Source: Sorghum bicolor | Taxonomy: Eukaryota; Streptophyta; Magnoliopsida; Poales; Poaceae | NCBI RefSeq assembly: GCF_000003195.3 | Contig: NC_012872.2 | Coordinates: 50,883,695-50,947,694 of the forward strand | DNA: 64,000 nucleotides | Direction: 5' to 3' | In this document: piece after piece, positions 22,055 to 33,095 of the stretch | Layout: each line of letters opens with the position of its first letter | How positions within the stretch are numbered: the stretch's first letter is position 1 | The notes under the pieces: generated by a model | Told to the model about the DNA's origin: nothing | The model's database searches: none | What the model saw: the letters and a program-made list of their open reading frames with translations, nothing else | Program-made: the position numbers and the translations under genes

Positions 22055-23067
22055 AGTAGAGTAGCCGTTCTGATGATATGCCCTGCGTGGCGAATAATGC
22101 GACATGTAACTCACTATCTGTAGTAGAGTGGAATGTCCTGTTCTTTTGGAGCCTACCTGCGAGTAGAGAGATTCTCGCGAGCCCTCTGGTGTAGTTGCCC
22201 AAGGCATCGCTATGTAATGAACTCATGTAATGAATGTTTGGGTCTTAATGCATTTTATCGATGTTATTGCTTCTTTGTATGAGTGTTGGATAGAATGTTT
22301 TATAAAATAAATTGCCTAATTATCTAAACACTGTCTTAACTCATAAAAATCATGACCTAATCCATGCAGTGAGATGGCGTGCCACCGTTCTAAACGCCTC
22401 AACGTTCGTTCCCCTTCCCCCGTGATGGAGTACCACGGTCGTGGACGCGGGCGTGGTCGAGGAGCTGCCTCTCCTGCCCCCAGACTCGAACTGGAGGGGG
22501 AGGAGCCCGCCCCAGGAGAGCCTGCCCTAGAGGAGCCCAATAGGAGAGCTAGGTCCCCTCAGCTCGGGGGCAACGATGCACCACCACCACCGCCACCGTC
22601 TCTATCTGAGGTGATGGATCGCCAGACCCGCCTTCTGGAGGCACTGGCGGATGGCATACTGCGTCGTCCTAGAGGAGGTCCATCCAACGACTTCCAAAGG
22701 AAGCTAGAAGGCTTCCTCAAGCTGAGGCCTCCTACGTTTGACTATGCTGATGATGATCCCATCGTCGCCGAGGACTGGCTGCGTGAGATCGAGAAGAAGC
22801 TGGACCTCACCACTTGCACTGATGAGGAGTGTGTGGGAGTCGCCGCTCACCAGCTCACCGGTGCTGCACGCGCATGGTGGGACAACTACAGTGACGCACA
22901 TGACAAACCCGGGGGCATAACCTGGGCCGAGTTCACTGAGGCGTTCCGTGAGCAGCATGTACCTGAGGGTGTCATGGACGCCAAGGTGGAGGAGTTCTGC
23001 AACATCTCCCAGGGCACTCAGAAGGTACAGGAGTATGCCACTCGCTTCACCCGCACCATGAGGTATG

Positions 23068-24582
23068 TGTTGACGGTCCTTAAGTACTAAAATTAATAAT
23101 CAAATAAACATGAAAAAGGATCAATATGAAACAAACATCTAGAATTAGGGTTTTATCTGACAGAATTCCACGAGCTTTGGTGTTTATCTATTTCTGCAGG
23201 GTGTTATCAGAGAATATGGAGAGAAGGCCCACATGTCATGTTTACAACGAGATAATTACGTGCCGCGCAATTTTCCTCAATCTAGAAGAATCCAGAAGCC
23301 ACGGGAACGAACGAGAAGGGAATCGGGCTCGGGAGCAGGGCACCCGCCCACCCCCCTTGGGCGCCCGCCCAGGCCAGGAGTCCAATCAGGACTCTGCTTC
23401 GGGGCTAAACTCCACCGACCTAAAGGATCAATCTAAACCATACAATCTATGTCGGTTTGATCTGACGACCCACGTTCACTTGAGAGGACTATAAAACTAG
23501 ACCCCCTGGCCCCTGGAGGAGAAGAGAAGAAATCATTATTCAGAGGTAGCCATCAAAGTTAGGGTTTAGAGCTTCTCTCCCACAGAGAATTAGAATTAGC
23601 TACTCCCTAATCCTTCAAGTTTAGAGGTTTGATTAGATAGCAATTAGAGAAGTAGAGCACTATGCTCTGGATTCGGATCTTCGGTAATAAAGATTGGTAT
23701 TATTCATATCTTTCTCTAATTCTTTGTTCTAATTGCATTATGTCTCTAATTATTATGTTCTTAGTTTGCTCTAGTTCTATATTTGATATAGTTCTAATTG
23801 ATAATGAGTTTATGTATAAGTTTGCAAAGCGCTTAGCTCTTGACGCGAGGGAGTTAGGTGATAGATCACATGTGAGCGTGGTGCTTAGATGTTATTTATC
23901 TGCAAATGTATCCTATTGGCCGGGTCATGTGGTAGTTCGCGATAGTGACAGCTTCGTTGATTCTTATATAGTCCACCCTCCGTTGATAGGACAGGCATAA
24001 CCGGTATTGTGGAGTAAGTCATGCGATGCTCTGATTTACTTTATCAATGTTCCTTATACATGAATGAAGAGTCTTTTATGCTATATATGATCTTGTAGAT
24101 AACTAGAGTAGATTATGACTTAGTAGTTAGTAGATAACTTAGAATCCATTCTCTAGCTAATCCGACATCACCCACATATATGAGGAGTAGTCTATTTTCT
24201 AATCGCTGTGTTATCTGCCCATGAACTTATACTTTATTATCATTATCTTTATGGTTTACCCCCTGCTAAAGTAAGTGACTGTGTGACGAGTTTCTCATTA
24301 GTAATCATGTTCTTGCAAGTTTATCTCTAGTCTATGCCTTGATAGATTTTGCCCCCTTGATTTAATTTCATCTTCTTTAGTTCTCCCGAGCAAAATTATA
24401 AATAACGATACCTGGAATACTTATCCTGGTGAAATGCTACAATGAGGTGTTTTATCTGTGCGCTTGCGGATAGAATAGATTATTTTCTAGAGAGCCTTTA
24501 CATTTATAAATACCTTTGTACACTCTGGCGCCATGCTAGGGATGACAACCTAGTATCTAAGTGGTGTTAGCTAGTGTCAACA
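23068..24582 (+). repeat. 5' LTR of the Athila-like element (1,515 bp)
   Basis: Starts TGTTGACGGTCC, ends AGTGTCAACA. TATA box TATAAAA at 23490-23496. About 120 bp upstream of it is a C/G block (CGCCCACCCCCCTTGGGC, 23345-23370) that recurs before the internal promoter of the third ORF. Confidence 0.95.
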
Positions 24583-24590
24583 AGCATTTC

Positions 24591-24608
24591 TGGCGCCGTT
24601 GCCGGGGA
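24591..24608 (+). promoter_or_regulatory. Primer-binding site, tRNA-Asp type
   Basis: TGGCGCCGTTGCCGGGGA, 8 bp after the 5' LTR, is complementary to the 3' end of plant tRNA-Asp (ending ATCCCCGGCAACGGCGCCA). This primer is characteristic of Athila elements. Confidence 0.88.
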
Positions 24609-24919
24609 AGTCTCATGAATAAGTCATAAAGGGGAACAAAAGGGTAATACTTAGGAACGGTAAGGAAAGCCAGAAAATCAATCAAGGTTATTCATATAAA
24701 ATATTAGACTAGACTATAGAGAAATAATTGCATAAGACAGCTACTAAGTGAGAAATCATAACAAGGCACCTCTGCTTTGGCAGGTTCACCCTGTTGTTTT
24801 TCTATATTTATATTTTTTATACAGGGTATATCAGGATTGACTTTGGGTACATTCAACTCTTCATCATCAGAACCAAAGCAATCAAGAGAAGAAGAAGCTA
24901 GCTACCAATTGCTGAAGCT

Positions 24920-25911
24920 ATGGCACAGAAGACCCTACAAGAATTCTCTGCTCCAAGCCTTGAGAACATTCCAACTGGTCCAAGATTTGCAGTAGAAGAA
25001 GGAATACCCAAGTTTGAGCTCAAGTCAAGCCTCATCAATTTGGTGCAAGCTACACAATTCAGTGGAAAGGCACATGAAGATGCTAGTGCACACTTGCAGA
25101 ATTTCTTAGAGATTGGAAGCACAATCCACATCAATGGAGTTGACAAAGACGTTATACTGCTTCGCCTTTTTCCATTCTCACTAGAAGGGAAAGCGAGGAA
25201 GTGGTTCTACACTCATCAAGATAACATCAACAACTGGACGAACTTGTCAGTTTCCAACAATAGAAGACAGAAGCCATTTCAGAAGCATGGGAGCGTTTTC
25301 AAGGATACATTTCAGACTGTCCTCACCATGGAATGGCCACATGGTTACTTATGCAGACCTTCTACCATGGATTAACCCAGAAGGCTCGTGAGTGCCTAGA
25401 TGCATCTGCTAAAGGATCATTCTTGGAGCTTACAACTGGAAAAGCAGAAATACTTTTGGATAAGATAGCAGAAAATCAAAGCTGGTTCCAAGATAAAGCT
25501 CAACAATGTCATCAAACTGAAGAAATACCAGAAGAAGTAAATGCATTATCAGCTAAGATGGAAAATTTGCTCCACTGGATTGACCAGAGGGCCAAGTTCA
25601 AAGAAGATCAAAGGGCCATTGAGATAGCATACAAATATCAACCAACTTTAAGTCAACCCAATAGCAAAGGTATGAATTTAGATAATACTTTCAAGCAACT
25701 TTCATTAAAAGAGTTAATTGCTCAACGAACCAAAATTAATGATGAAGTTAAACAAAGGCTATATACAAATGAATCATCTCTAAAAGATATACACAATAAA
25801 ATGGATTTTCTACTAACTGCCTTTGATGAGCAAAACACTCTTAATAAAAGGGTAGAGCTTAAATTAATAAAGATAGCTGCTGCACTGTTGCTACTAACCT
25901 TGAGCAGGTAA
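24920..25911 (+). pseudogene. Athila-type Gag, internally deleted and frameshifted
   Basis: Frame 1 (24920 to about 25250) starts MAQKTLQEFSAPS and carries the Athila Gag core FELKSSLINLVQATQFSGKA, AHLQNFLEIGSTIHINGV and LRLFPFSLEGKARKWF. Around 25250 the expected segment after NNWTNLS is missing and the frame changes; frame 2 continues as EAISEAWERFQ, CPHHGM, LMQTFYHGLTQKARE and a C-terminal helical part to the stop at 25911. A second shift near 25890 moves the reading to frame 3 (ATNLEQVKNITTRGGKTTRD) that leads into the protease. So the Gag chain is broken at least twice in this copy. Confidence 0.8.
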
Positions 25912-26804
25912 AGAATATAACTACTAGAGGAGGAAAAACAACCAGAGATCCCCCATACCCAAAAGAGAAACAAAGAACATCAGCACCAGTGCAACCAGCA
26001 GTAGAAGAAGAAAGCCCAGTTGAAGCAGAAGATCTGCTACAACCACCAAGAACTAGAGAAATGAGGAAAGATTTTTACGACACCAACTATTTGCCATTTC
26101 CCAGAAGAAACAGAGGACTGCAGTCAGATGAGCAGTTTTGTAAGTTTGTAGAGGTCATTCAGAAATTATATGTCAACATACCTCTGCTCGATACCATACA
26201 GATACCTACATATGCAAAGTACATCAGAGATATTCTTAACAAGAAGAGACCACTGCCCACCACTGAGGTTATCAACCTGACAGAAGAATATAGTGCGGCC
26301 ATCCTCAACAAATCACCAAAGACGAAGGAAGATCCCGGATGTCCCACTATTGACTGCTCAATCGGAAACCAACACTTCAACAATGCACTTTGTGATCTCG
26401 GAGCAAGTGTCAGTGTGATGCCAGCATCAGTCTACAAAAAGCTTGAGCATGCGACCCTAGAACCAACATCAATGTGCCTACAACTAGCGGATCAATCGGT
26501 TGGACACCCGTTGGGCATCGCCGAGAACATTCCAGTCAAGATCAGAGATTTCCTAGTGCCAGTAGACTTCGTAGTACTGGACATGAGTTCTGACTCAAAA
26601 GTATCCATCATCCTTGGAAGGCCATTTCTGAGCACTGCCAATGCCCACATTGATGTCGGAAAAGGAGAAATCAAGTTCAACATAAACGGTCAAGAAGAAC
26701 ACTTCACATTCAAACCCAGACCAGAGAGAGACTCTACAGTGAAGGAAATTCATGAAGAACCACTGGAGACACCATCTCCGGAGGAAGGTAACTCAGAAGA
26801 TTAA
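25912..26804 (+). pseudogene. Athila-type aspartic protease (3' end of the surviving gag-pol)
   Basis: Open frame to 26804 containing FVEVIQKLYVNIPLLDTIQ, then a retropepsin-like domain with NALCDLGASVSVMP (active-site DLGAS in place of the usual DSGA or DTGA) and SIILGRPFLST. DLGAS is usual in Athila proteases, so it is not a lesion. The frame closes with an acidic tail (EEPLETPSPEEGNSED) instead of continuing into RT, so the pol portion has been removed and the remaining ORF has its own stop. The frameshift at the end of Gag uncouples it from its normal start. Confidence 0.78.
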
Positions 26805-27364
26805 AAGAATTGGAGGTCCAGCTTGGGGGACCTAAAAATCCCAAGCCCTCACCGGGAGGTAAATCGGTATTTATCCACATTATTAATTTTCTCATGTTTA
26901 AATTCTTGCATAATTAATTCTTGCATTAGTCATATATATTCATAGCATAATTATAATAATCAAAAAGCCCCATATAAATAATATTCGTGGTGTGTAACAA
27001 CCCATATTTATTAATTATTGTGGAGGCACAAAAATATTTTCCATTATCATTTTAATTAAGTTTCAATTCTCATAGATTTGTCCTGCATTATAATTAATTA
27101 TATTAATCTTCTAGAAGCATGACCCACACTCCTTGGGTCCCACATGTCATACACTTCACCTCACATACATCCCATCACATTATTTCATCCACCAACATGT
27201 CTCCACTAACCAGCACTTTTCCACCGGCCATCCACTACCCATGATGCATTATTTTTGCTTAAAGATTAAGCAAAGGAGATAGTGGAGAGAGGGCAGCCAG
27301 GATGGGCATCATAAGTGGGCGGCCGCCCACCTACCAAGGGCGCCCGCCCTGCCCCTCTTCCTCC
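26805..27364 (+). other. Non-coding junction where pol is missing; holds the third-ORF upstream region
   Basis: AT-rich and without ORFs. Begins with the polypurine-like CCAGCTTGGGGGA (26818-26830). Near its end, CGCCCACCTACCAAGGGCG (27324-27350) resembles the C/G block of the LTR at 23345-23370. Confidence 0.6.
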
Positions 27365-27372
27365 TATAAATA
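27365..27372 (+). promoter_or_regulatory. Internal TATA box for the third ORF of the Athila-like element
   Basis: TATAAATA preceded by a C-rich block and followed by an AC- and AG-rich leader. The ORF start is 336 bp downstream. A possible leader intron 27563-27706 (GTAAAA ... TTTGTTTGCAG) ends one base before the start codon. Predicted by eye only. Confidence 0.5.
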
Positions 27373-27707
27373 GCTACCTTCTACCTCCATCTTCTTCACA
27401 CAAACACTCCAGAAAACCACACAAGTTTCAGTTTCCCGAGAAGGAGCTCTTGTAGTGAAGAGAAGAGAGTAGAGAGAAAGAGAAGAGTGGAAAAGAAGTT
27501 GGGAGTTCTTTTGAGAGAGTGATTATCACCTAGCAAGTAGTGATCCCGCTGTCCAAGCGGAAGTAAAAGTTGTTTAGGGAGCTCTACCAAAATAGAAATT
27601 TGTCTTGAACGATTAACCCTTGGACTACTGACATTCCGACAGCTGACCACTAACATTTTCTCTCACATTTTCCACTAGTGGTGTTTTTGCCAACTTTTGT
27701 TTGCAGG

Positions 27708-29264
27708 ATGTTTAAGAAGGTGAAGAATGCAGGGAAGGCTCTCAAGAACATTGGTACAAGGAGTTCATCCCGACACTCCTCACAGCCATCAGAGATGAGC
27801 GTCGACCCGACACCCACACAAGCTCCATCATCTTCATCAGGTCAGCAAGTTAAGGTCCTTCTCAAGATAGGAGACCTTGGACTGAAGACTCGAAGAGAGA
27901 AGGAAGTCTATCAGCAACTGAAGAACAAAGATTTTATTCACACCCCTACTCTCCATCCAATCCTACTACAAGAAACAGGTATGGACACTGAATTTGACTT
28001 AATTTTCCAGATGATAGGTTGGACAAATTTTTGGAATATAACTGAGCTGGGTTCTCATCTTCTCACCCTCGAATTTCTTTGCACTTTACAATACTATGAG
28101 GGGAGAATTGTTTTTCAGATGTTCAAACAGGAAATTATGTTGTCTTGGAGAGAGCTAAGCGACCATCTTGGTTTCTCTTCAAGATGCATCCTGAACATTG
28201 ACTCCGATTTACCCAATTTTGAGAGACACCAGTTTTGGAGGGAAATATCTAGAGATAATTTTTATAGTCAAGCCCGAACCAGTGACATGGAACACCCCAC
28301 TCTTAGGATGTTTCACAAATGGCTTGGGTACAATCTTTTCTATCGTGACGATATTCGGAAAGTAAGAGTAGGAGATTTACAACTTTTATATGCTGCTATT
28401 AGTAAAGTACCCACTTCACCTGTTACACTATTAGTTTCACATTGGCTTAGTATACCTAGTCTTCAGGGACTAGTAGGATGTACTTCACTCATCACTCGTC
28501 TAGCCACTAATCTTCACTTACTAGAAAACTCATCGTTGGACTTCATAGATGAGTTAAGAATTTATCATGGCTATGACACATTTAGACAGGCTCGGATGAT
28601 TAAGAAAGAGGGGAATGTAATATATATGCTATATGATGATAAAGGCAAGATTCGGTTACCTAACCCGAACCTTGGCCTCTACGTTGTTCAAAACTTTTTG
28701 ATTGAGATTGCAGCAACACCAGTAAACCAGAGAACTCCACAGCGAGTGGCATCTGAAAGGATGACTACTCACCGAGAACACACCTGGTATGGAGCTGACC
28801 CCGGACCAGAAGAAGCAGCGCACCTGCATTATTGCGATTACAACCCTCGAGTCCTTCGAGACCCATGGGTTCGTCATGCGCAACCACAAGAGCCAACAGA
28901 GGAGACATGGCCGGAGAGCCAAGATCACCAGTGGACAAACCTGCCTTTTCATACGGGCAGGTACTCCACTGATCCATATGGAGCTTCAGGATCCAGACCT
29001 CCGCCCCAATTTGATGCAGGACGATACTCCGACGCCTCCTACGCTTTCACGAATGACTACTATCAAGAGGCCGGTGCTTTCTTCACTCGTACCGACAACA
29101 CCCTCCTCGACATCCAAAACACGCAAGCAGAACATGGAAGACTCCTGGAAGAGCAACAAAAATGGAACCAGGACCATGCCGCTGCAGTACAAGAGCTGAG
29201 ACAAGATACAACAACAATGAATGACAACATCACAACCATGATGCGGTTCTGGAACATCGGGTAA
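27708..29264 (+). CDS. ATHILA ORF-1-type protein (third ORF of Athila-like element), about 518 aa
   Basis: The only intact long ORF of the nested element. The start is the ATG at 27708, just after TTGCAGG, beginning MFKKVKNAGKALKNIGTR. Residues about 30-60 are Ser/Pro-rich. The centre matches the layout of the plant ATHILA ORF-1 family: LTLEFLCTLQYYEGRIVFQM, LSWRELSDHLGF, a HPTLRMFHKWLGYNLFYRDD block and VRVGDLQLLYAAISKVPTSP. The C-terminal third is Gln/Asp/Tyr-rich and ends in a heptad-like helix (LEEQQKWNQDHAAAVQELRQ). No clear signal peptide or membrane segment is seen, so an envelope role, sometimes proposed for this position, is not supported here. It lies outside the missing pol and probably has its own transcript. 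Function unknown. Confidence 0.75.
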   Translation: MFKKVKNAGKALKNIGTRSSSRHSSQPSEMSVDPTPTQAPSSSSGQQVKVLLKIGDLGLKTRREKEVYQQLKNKDFIHTPTLHPILLQETGMDTEFDLIFQMIGWTNFWNITELGSHLLTLEFLCTLQYYEGRIVFQMFKQEIMLSWRELSDHLGFSSRCILNIDSDLPNFERHQFWREISRDNFYSQARTSDMEHPTLRMFHKWLGYNLFYRDDIRKVRVGDLQLLYAAISKVPTSPVTLLVSHWLSIPSLQGLVGCTSLITRLATNLHLLENSSLDFIDELRIYHGYDTFRQARMIKKEGNVIYMLYDDKGKIRLPNPNLGLYVVQNFLIEIAATPVNQRTPQRVASERMTTHREHTWYGADPGPEEAAHLHYCDYNPRVLRDPWVRHAQPQEPTEETWPESQDHQWTNLPFHTGRYSTDPYGASGSRPPPQFDAGRYSDASYAFTNDYYQEAGAFFTRTDNTLLDIQNTQAEHGRLLEEQQKWNQDHAAAVQELRQDTTTMNDNITTMMRFWNIG

Positions 29265-30531
29265 GACCGACGTCAACATCCAGCTTGGGGGAGTTCGTCC
29301 CCAATTTATCTAGTAAGTTTTTATTTTCTCTTCTTATTTATTCTATTTTGTCTTAGTGTTTTATTTATCTTAAAAAGGAAAACTTAGAAAACCAAATAAA
29401 TATTTTATTGCTTTAATTTACTGCACTTTATAAACATGAAAACGAAATAAAAAGTTGAGCTACTGTTTATCTTGTTCCTACTACACTAAGTTCTAGAGAT
29501 TTATTTTGAAAACTTGCAAATCACATGATGAGTTCCTAGCATTGCAAACTACCTACCACAGCCATACTTGCTATAACATCTTTTACTTATATTCACATTG
29601 AGTTTGATCGAGCTGTGTAGACCCTTAGGAGCTTTTCATGTGGTTGAATTTAGATATTCACTTGCACACATCTACCACAGCATTCATCATTAAACATTAA
29701 AATTATTAAAAAAATATTATCACTCACTGTCGCGAATATTGTTATTCTCTCCCTCTAAAAAGATTCAATGCAGAAGAGGCATGGGTTATGCAAAAATATA
29801 CGAGGAAATAAAAAGGGGCAAGTGCCCGGAACCTCGAAAAAGAAAGAAAAAGAGTGAGACGAGAGGTAAAAATGGACAAGTGTCCGAAGTAGAATTAGGG
29901 GTACAAAGATGCCCACTTGAGCAGAAAAAATGGACAAGTGTCCGACAGTAAAAAAAAGATAGCCCATGTTCTCCCAAGGCAAAGATCAAAGAGGAGGAGA
30001 GATAGCAATATGAGGAGCAATGAGAAGTAAGTTTTATTATCACTTATATATCTTCACCATCACTATCATTTATTCCATCACACATGCACATCTTGATTTA
30101 ATTATATGCTGAGTTCCTTTGGATCCATGGCTCGATTAGACAACATATGTATGAGCTGTTTTTTCACTCCTATGAGCTCCACTTAAAATATTCCATTAGC
30201 TATAGGTAAGTGACATTATGGTAAGGATCCACAAATACCACATATAGAGAGACCTGAGAGAATCATTGCTGGGAACTCTGAGTTTTATTTTGAAAACTTA
30301 TGAAAAACTCTAGAACAAAAGTGAAGTATAAACAGGAGGGATAGTGCTTGACTTAACTATTTTGTCTTTCGATTACTTAAGATTTAAATGCAGGTACTAA
30401 ACTCCATAACACTTCACTCTCATCTGGAAGAAATTTATGTAAAAGCATGTGTGCCTGTCAGGGAAGAAAACATCGAAGCAACTTCTGATTCGTCTAAGTT
30501 TAGCTATTTGCTCAGGGACGAGCAAAGGGTA
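29265..30531 (+). other. 3' untranslated region of the Athila-like element
   Basis: About 1.27 kb without credible ORFs. Starts with another polypurine-like CCAGCTTGGGGGA (29280-29292) and contains an array of spaced palindromes (29816-29943). Confidence 0.6.
29816..29943 (+). repeat. Three 12-bp palindromes at 58-bp spacing
   Basis: GGGCAAGTGCCC (29816), GGACAAGTGTCC (29874) and GGACAAGTGTCC (29932) each form a 5-bp inverted repeat around AG. The first differs from the others by paired changes on both arms, so pairing is kept. The spacing is 58 bp both times. Sequence between them is A/G-rich and weakly similar. Confidence 0.65.
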
Positions 30532-30543
30532 AGCTTGGGGGAG
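30532..30543 (+). promoter_or_regulatory. Polypurine tract of the Athila-like element
   Basis: AGCTTGGGGGAG lies two bases before the 3' LTR start at 30546, the normal place for plus-strand priming. Confidence 0.75.
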
Positions 30544-30545
30544 TT

Positions 30546-32060
30546 TGTTGATGGTCCTTAAGTACTAAAATTAATAATCAAATAAACATGAAAAAGGATC
30601 AATATGAAACAAACATCTAGAATTAGGGTTTTATCTGACAGAATTCCACGAGCTTTGGTGTTTATCTATTTCTGCAGAAGGTTATCAGAGAATATGGAGA
30701 GAAGGCCCACATGTCATGTTTACAATGAGATAATTATGTGCCGCGCAATTTTCCTCAATCTAGAAGAATCCAGAAGCCACGGGAACGAACGAGAAGGGAA
30801 TCGGGCTCGGGGGCAGGGCACCCGCCCACCCCCCTTGGGCGCCCGCCCAGGCCAGGAGTCCAATCAGGACTCTGCTTCGGGGCTAAACTCCACCGACCTA
30901 AAGGATCAATCTAAACCATACAATCTATGTCGGTTTGATCTGACGGCCCACGTTCACTTGAGAGGACTATAAAACCAGACCCCCTGGCCCCTGGAGGAGA
31001 AGAGAAGAAATCATTATTCAGAGGTAGCCATCAAAGTTAGGGTTTAGAGCTTCTCTCCCACAGAGAATTAGAATTAGCTACTCCCTAATCCTTCAAGTTT
31101 AGAGGTTTGATTAGATAGCAATTAGAGAAGTAGAGCACTACGCTCTGGATTCGGATCTTCGGTAATAAAGATTGGTATTATTCATATCTTTCTCTAATTC
31201 TTTGTTCTAATTGAATTATGTCTCTAATTATTATGTTCTTAGTTTGCTCTAGTTCTATATTTGATATAGTTCTAATTTATAATGAGTTTATGTATAAGTT
31301 TGCAAAGCACTTAGCTCTTGACGCGAGGGAGTTAGGTGATAGATCACATGTGAGCGTGGTGCTTAGATGTTATTTATCTGCAAATGTATCCTATTGGCCG
31401 GGTCGTGTGGTAGTTCGCGATAGTGACAACTTCATTGATTCTTATATAGTCCACCCTCCGTTGATAGGACAGGCAGAACCGGTATTGTGGAGTAAGTCAT
31501 GCGATGCTCTGATTTACTTTATCAATGTTCCTTATACTTGAATGAAGAGTCTTTTATGCTATATATGATCTTGTAGATAACTAGAGTAGATTATGACTTA
31601 GTAGTTAGTAGATAACTTAGAATCCATTCTCTAGCTAATCTGACATCACCCACATATATGAGGAGTAGTCTATTTTCTAATCGCTGTGTTATCTACCCAT
31701 GAACTTATACTTCATTATCATTATCTTTATGGTTTACCCCCTGCTAAAGTAAGTGACTGTGTGACGAGTTTCTCATTAGTAATCATGTTCTTGCAAGTTT
31801 ATCTCTAGTCTATGCCTTGATAGATTTTGCCCCCTTGATTTAATTTGATCTTCTTTAGTTCTCCCGAGCAAAATTATAAATAACGATACCTGGAATACTT
31901 ATCCTGGTGAAATGCTACAATGAGGTGTTTTATCTGTGCGCTTGTGGATAGAATAGATTATTTTCTAGAGAGCCTTTACATTTATAAATACCTTTGTACA
32001 CTCTGGCGCCATGCTAGGGATGACAACCTAGTATCTAAGTGGTGTTAGCTAGTGTCAACA
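30546..32060 (+). repeat. 3' LTR of the Athila-like element (1,515 bp)
   Basis: Same length as the 5' LTR, with about two dozen substitutions by hand count (roughly 1.5%) and no indels noticed. TATAAAA recurs at 30968-30974. GTATG target duplication follows at 32061. Confidence 0.95.
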
Positions 32061-32631
32061 GTATGCTCCAGATGAGTCCAACACTGAGAAGAAGAAGATG
32101 TTCTTCTTCAAGAAGGGTCTGAGTACGCGCCTCAAGGTGGCCCTTTCGGGACACACCTGCTACACTCTTCGGGAGATGGTCAACAAGGCCCTAGAGATGG
32201 AGAGGGACCACCTAGAGGCCGACGCCCAGTACAAGGAGAAGAAGCGCCGGTCCGAGAGTTCTTCTCATGGCCCGGCACCCCAGAGGCCACGTGCTCACGT
32301 GCCCCCTCCATCGCGCCCCCGCACTACTGAGGGTGTTGCACCGGCTCTGAGTCGAGGAGGTGGTACCCACACCGCCAACTACCACCGCCCCACTCAGAGC
32401 CGCCCCGTGCAGAGTACCAGCACGTGGAAGGCCACTGCACCCACCTCCACTAGCAGTGTGCCTTTCGCTTGCTTCAACTGTGGTCAGCCAGGCCACAAGG
32501 CTGCCCACTGCCCTGCGAAGACTGCTCCACCACCTGCCCCAGCTTCGACCAGGCAGGCACCTGCTCAGGGCACAGTTCGCAAGCCACCTGTGGGAGCCAC
32601 CCGCAGCTGTCTCACACACCTGACAGCGTAG

Positions 32632-33095
32632 GACGCACAGGACGCCCCCGACGCGGTGTACGGTATGTTTTTGGTACTGGGAGTTATGGCATCAGTTCTA
32701 TTTGATTCTGGTGCAACTTGCTCATATGTATCCTCTAGTTTTACACGAAAGCACAACCTACCCGTGTCGCCATGGAAGGTACCCATATAAACCATATCCC
32801 CGTTAGGCAACCTCAGATGCACCCAAAAATGTCAGGGAGTGAGTATCACCATAGAGGGTTACCCTTTTCTAGCTGACCTCACCTTACTTCCGTCAGATGG
32901 ACTGGATGTCATCTTAGGGATGGATTGGCTGACCCGACACAAGGGGGTGATATCTTGTTCACCGAGGTATGTGGAGATAACGCACCCGAGTGGTCGTGTG
33001 CTTCGATGTGAGCCTAACCATGAGAAGAAGGCGCCCATGATATGTGCCTTAGAAGCCAAGTCTGTTGAGGAGGTGCCTGTGGTGAGTATCCTGAT
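32632..33095 (+). pseudogene. Aspartic protease region of the Tekay-like element
   Basis: Continues the Gag frame after the TAG at 32629. Contains SVLFDSGATCSYVSS (active-site DSGA) and GLDVILGMDWLTRHKGVI. A TAA near 32788 interrupts it, and near 33075-33085 a shift is required to move into the RT frame ([15 protein letters not shown]). In the intact family the protease is cleaved from Gag-Pol and matures the particle. Three separate lesions in under 500 bp show this copy is dead. Confidence 0.85.

Larger units (their letters stand above)
23068..32060 (+). mobile_element. Athila-like Ty3/gypsy element lacking RT, RNase H and integrase; nested in gag
   Basis: A perfect target duplication GTATG (23063-23067 and 32061-32065) flanks TGTTGA...TCAACA ends. 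Both LTRs are 1,515 bp and differ at about two dozen positions by eye. The tRNA-Asp primer site, an Athila-type Gag and an ORF of the ATHILA ORF-1 type place it in the Athila lineage. Internal content is gag, aspartic protease, then a roughly 900-bp untranslated stretch where pol should be, then the third ORF. No RT, RNase H or integrase motif was seen in any frame, so movement must have relied on enzymes supplied by another element (inference). Confidence 0.92.
22374..32631 (+). pseudogene. Gag of the Tekay-like element, split by the nested insertion
   Basis: The first part (22374-23067) runs from MACHRSKRLN through an Arg/Gly- and Pro-rich N terminus to the retrotransposon Gag core (KLRPPTFDYADDDPIVAEDW, ARAWWDNYSD, WAEFTEAFREQHVPEGVM). 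At 23068 a 9-kb element interrupts codon Ala in MRYAPDES. After removing it and one copy of GTATG, the frame continues at 32066 with no loss: FFFKKGLSTRLKVALSGHTC, a basic linker, and a CCHC zinc knuckle (CFNCGQPGHKAAHC). A TAG at 32629-32631 ends this reading before protease; in related elements gag-pol is one continuous frame, so this stop is probably a lesion. Gag builds the virus-like particle and packages element RNA. Confidence 0.88.

Noticed and set aside
27678..27707. Upstream extension of the Athila-like ORF3
   Set aside because: It would need a GTG start and would translate the splice-acceptor region; the ATG at 27708 fits better.
27708..29264. Envelope glycoprotein assignment for ORF3
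   Set aside because: No signal peptide, membrane segment or cysteine pattern is visible; the ATHILA ORF-1 family resemblance is the safer description.
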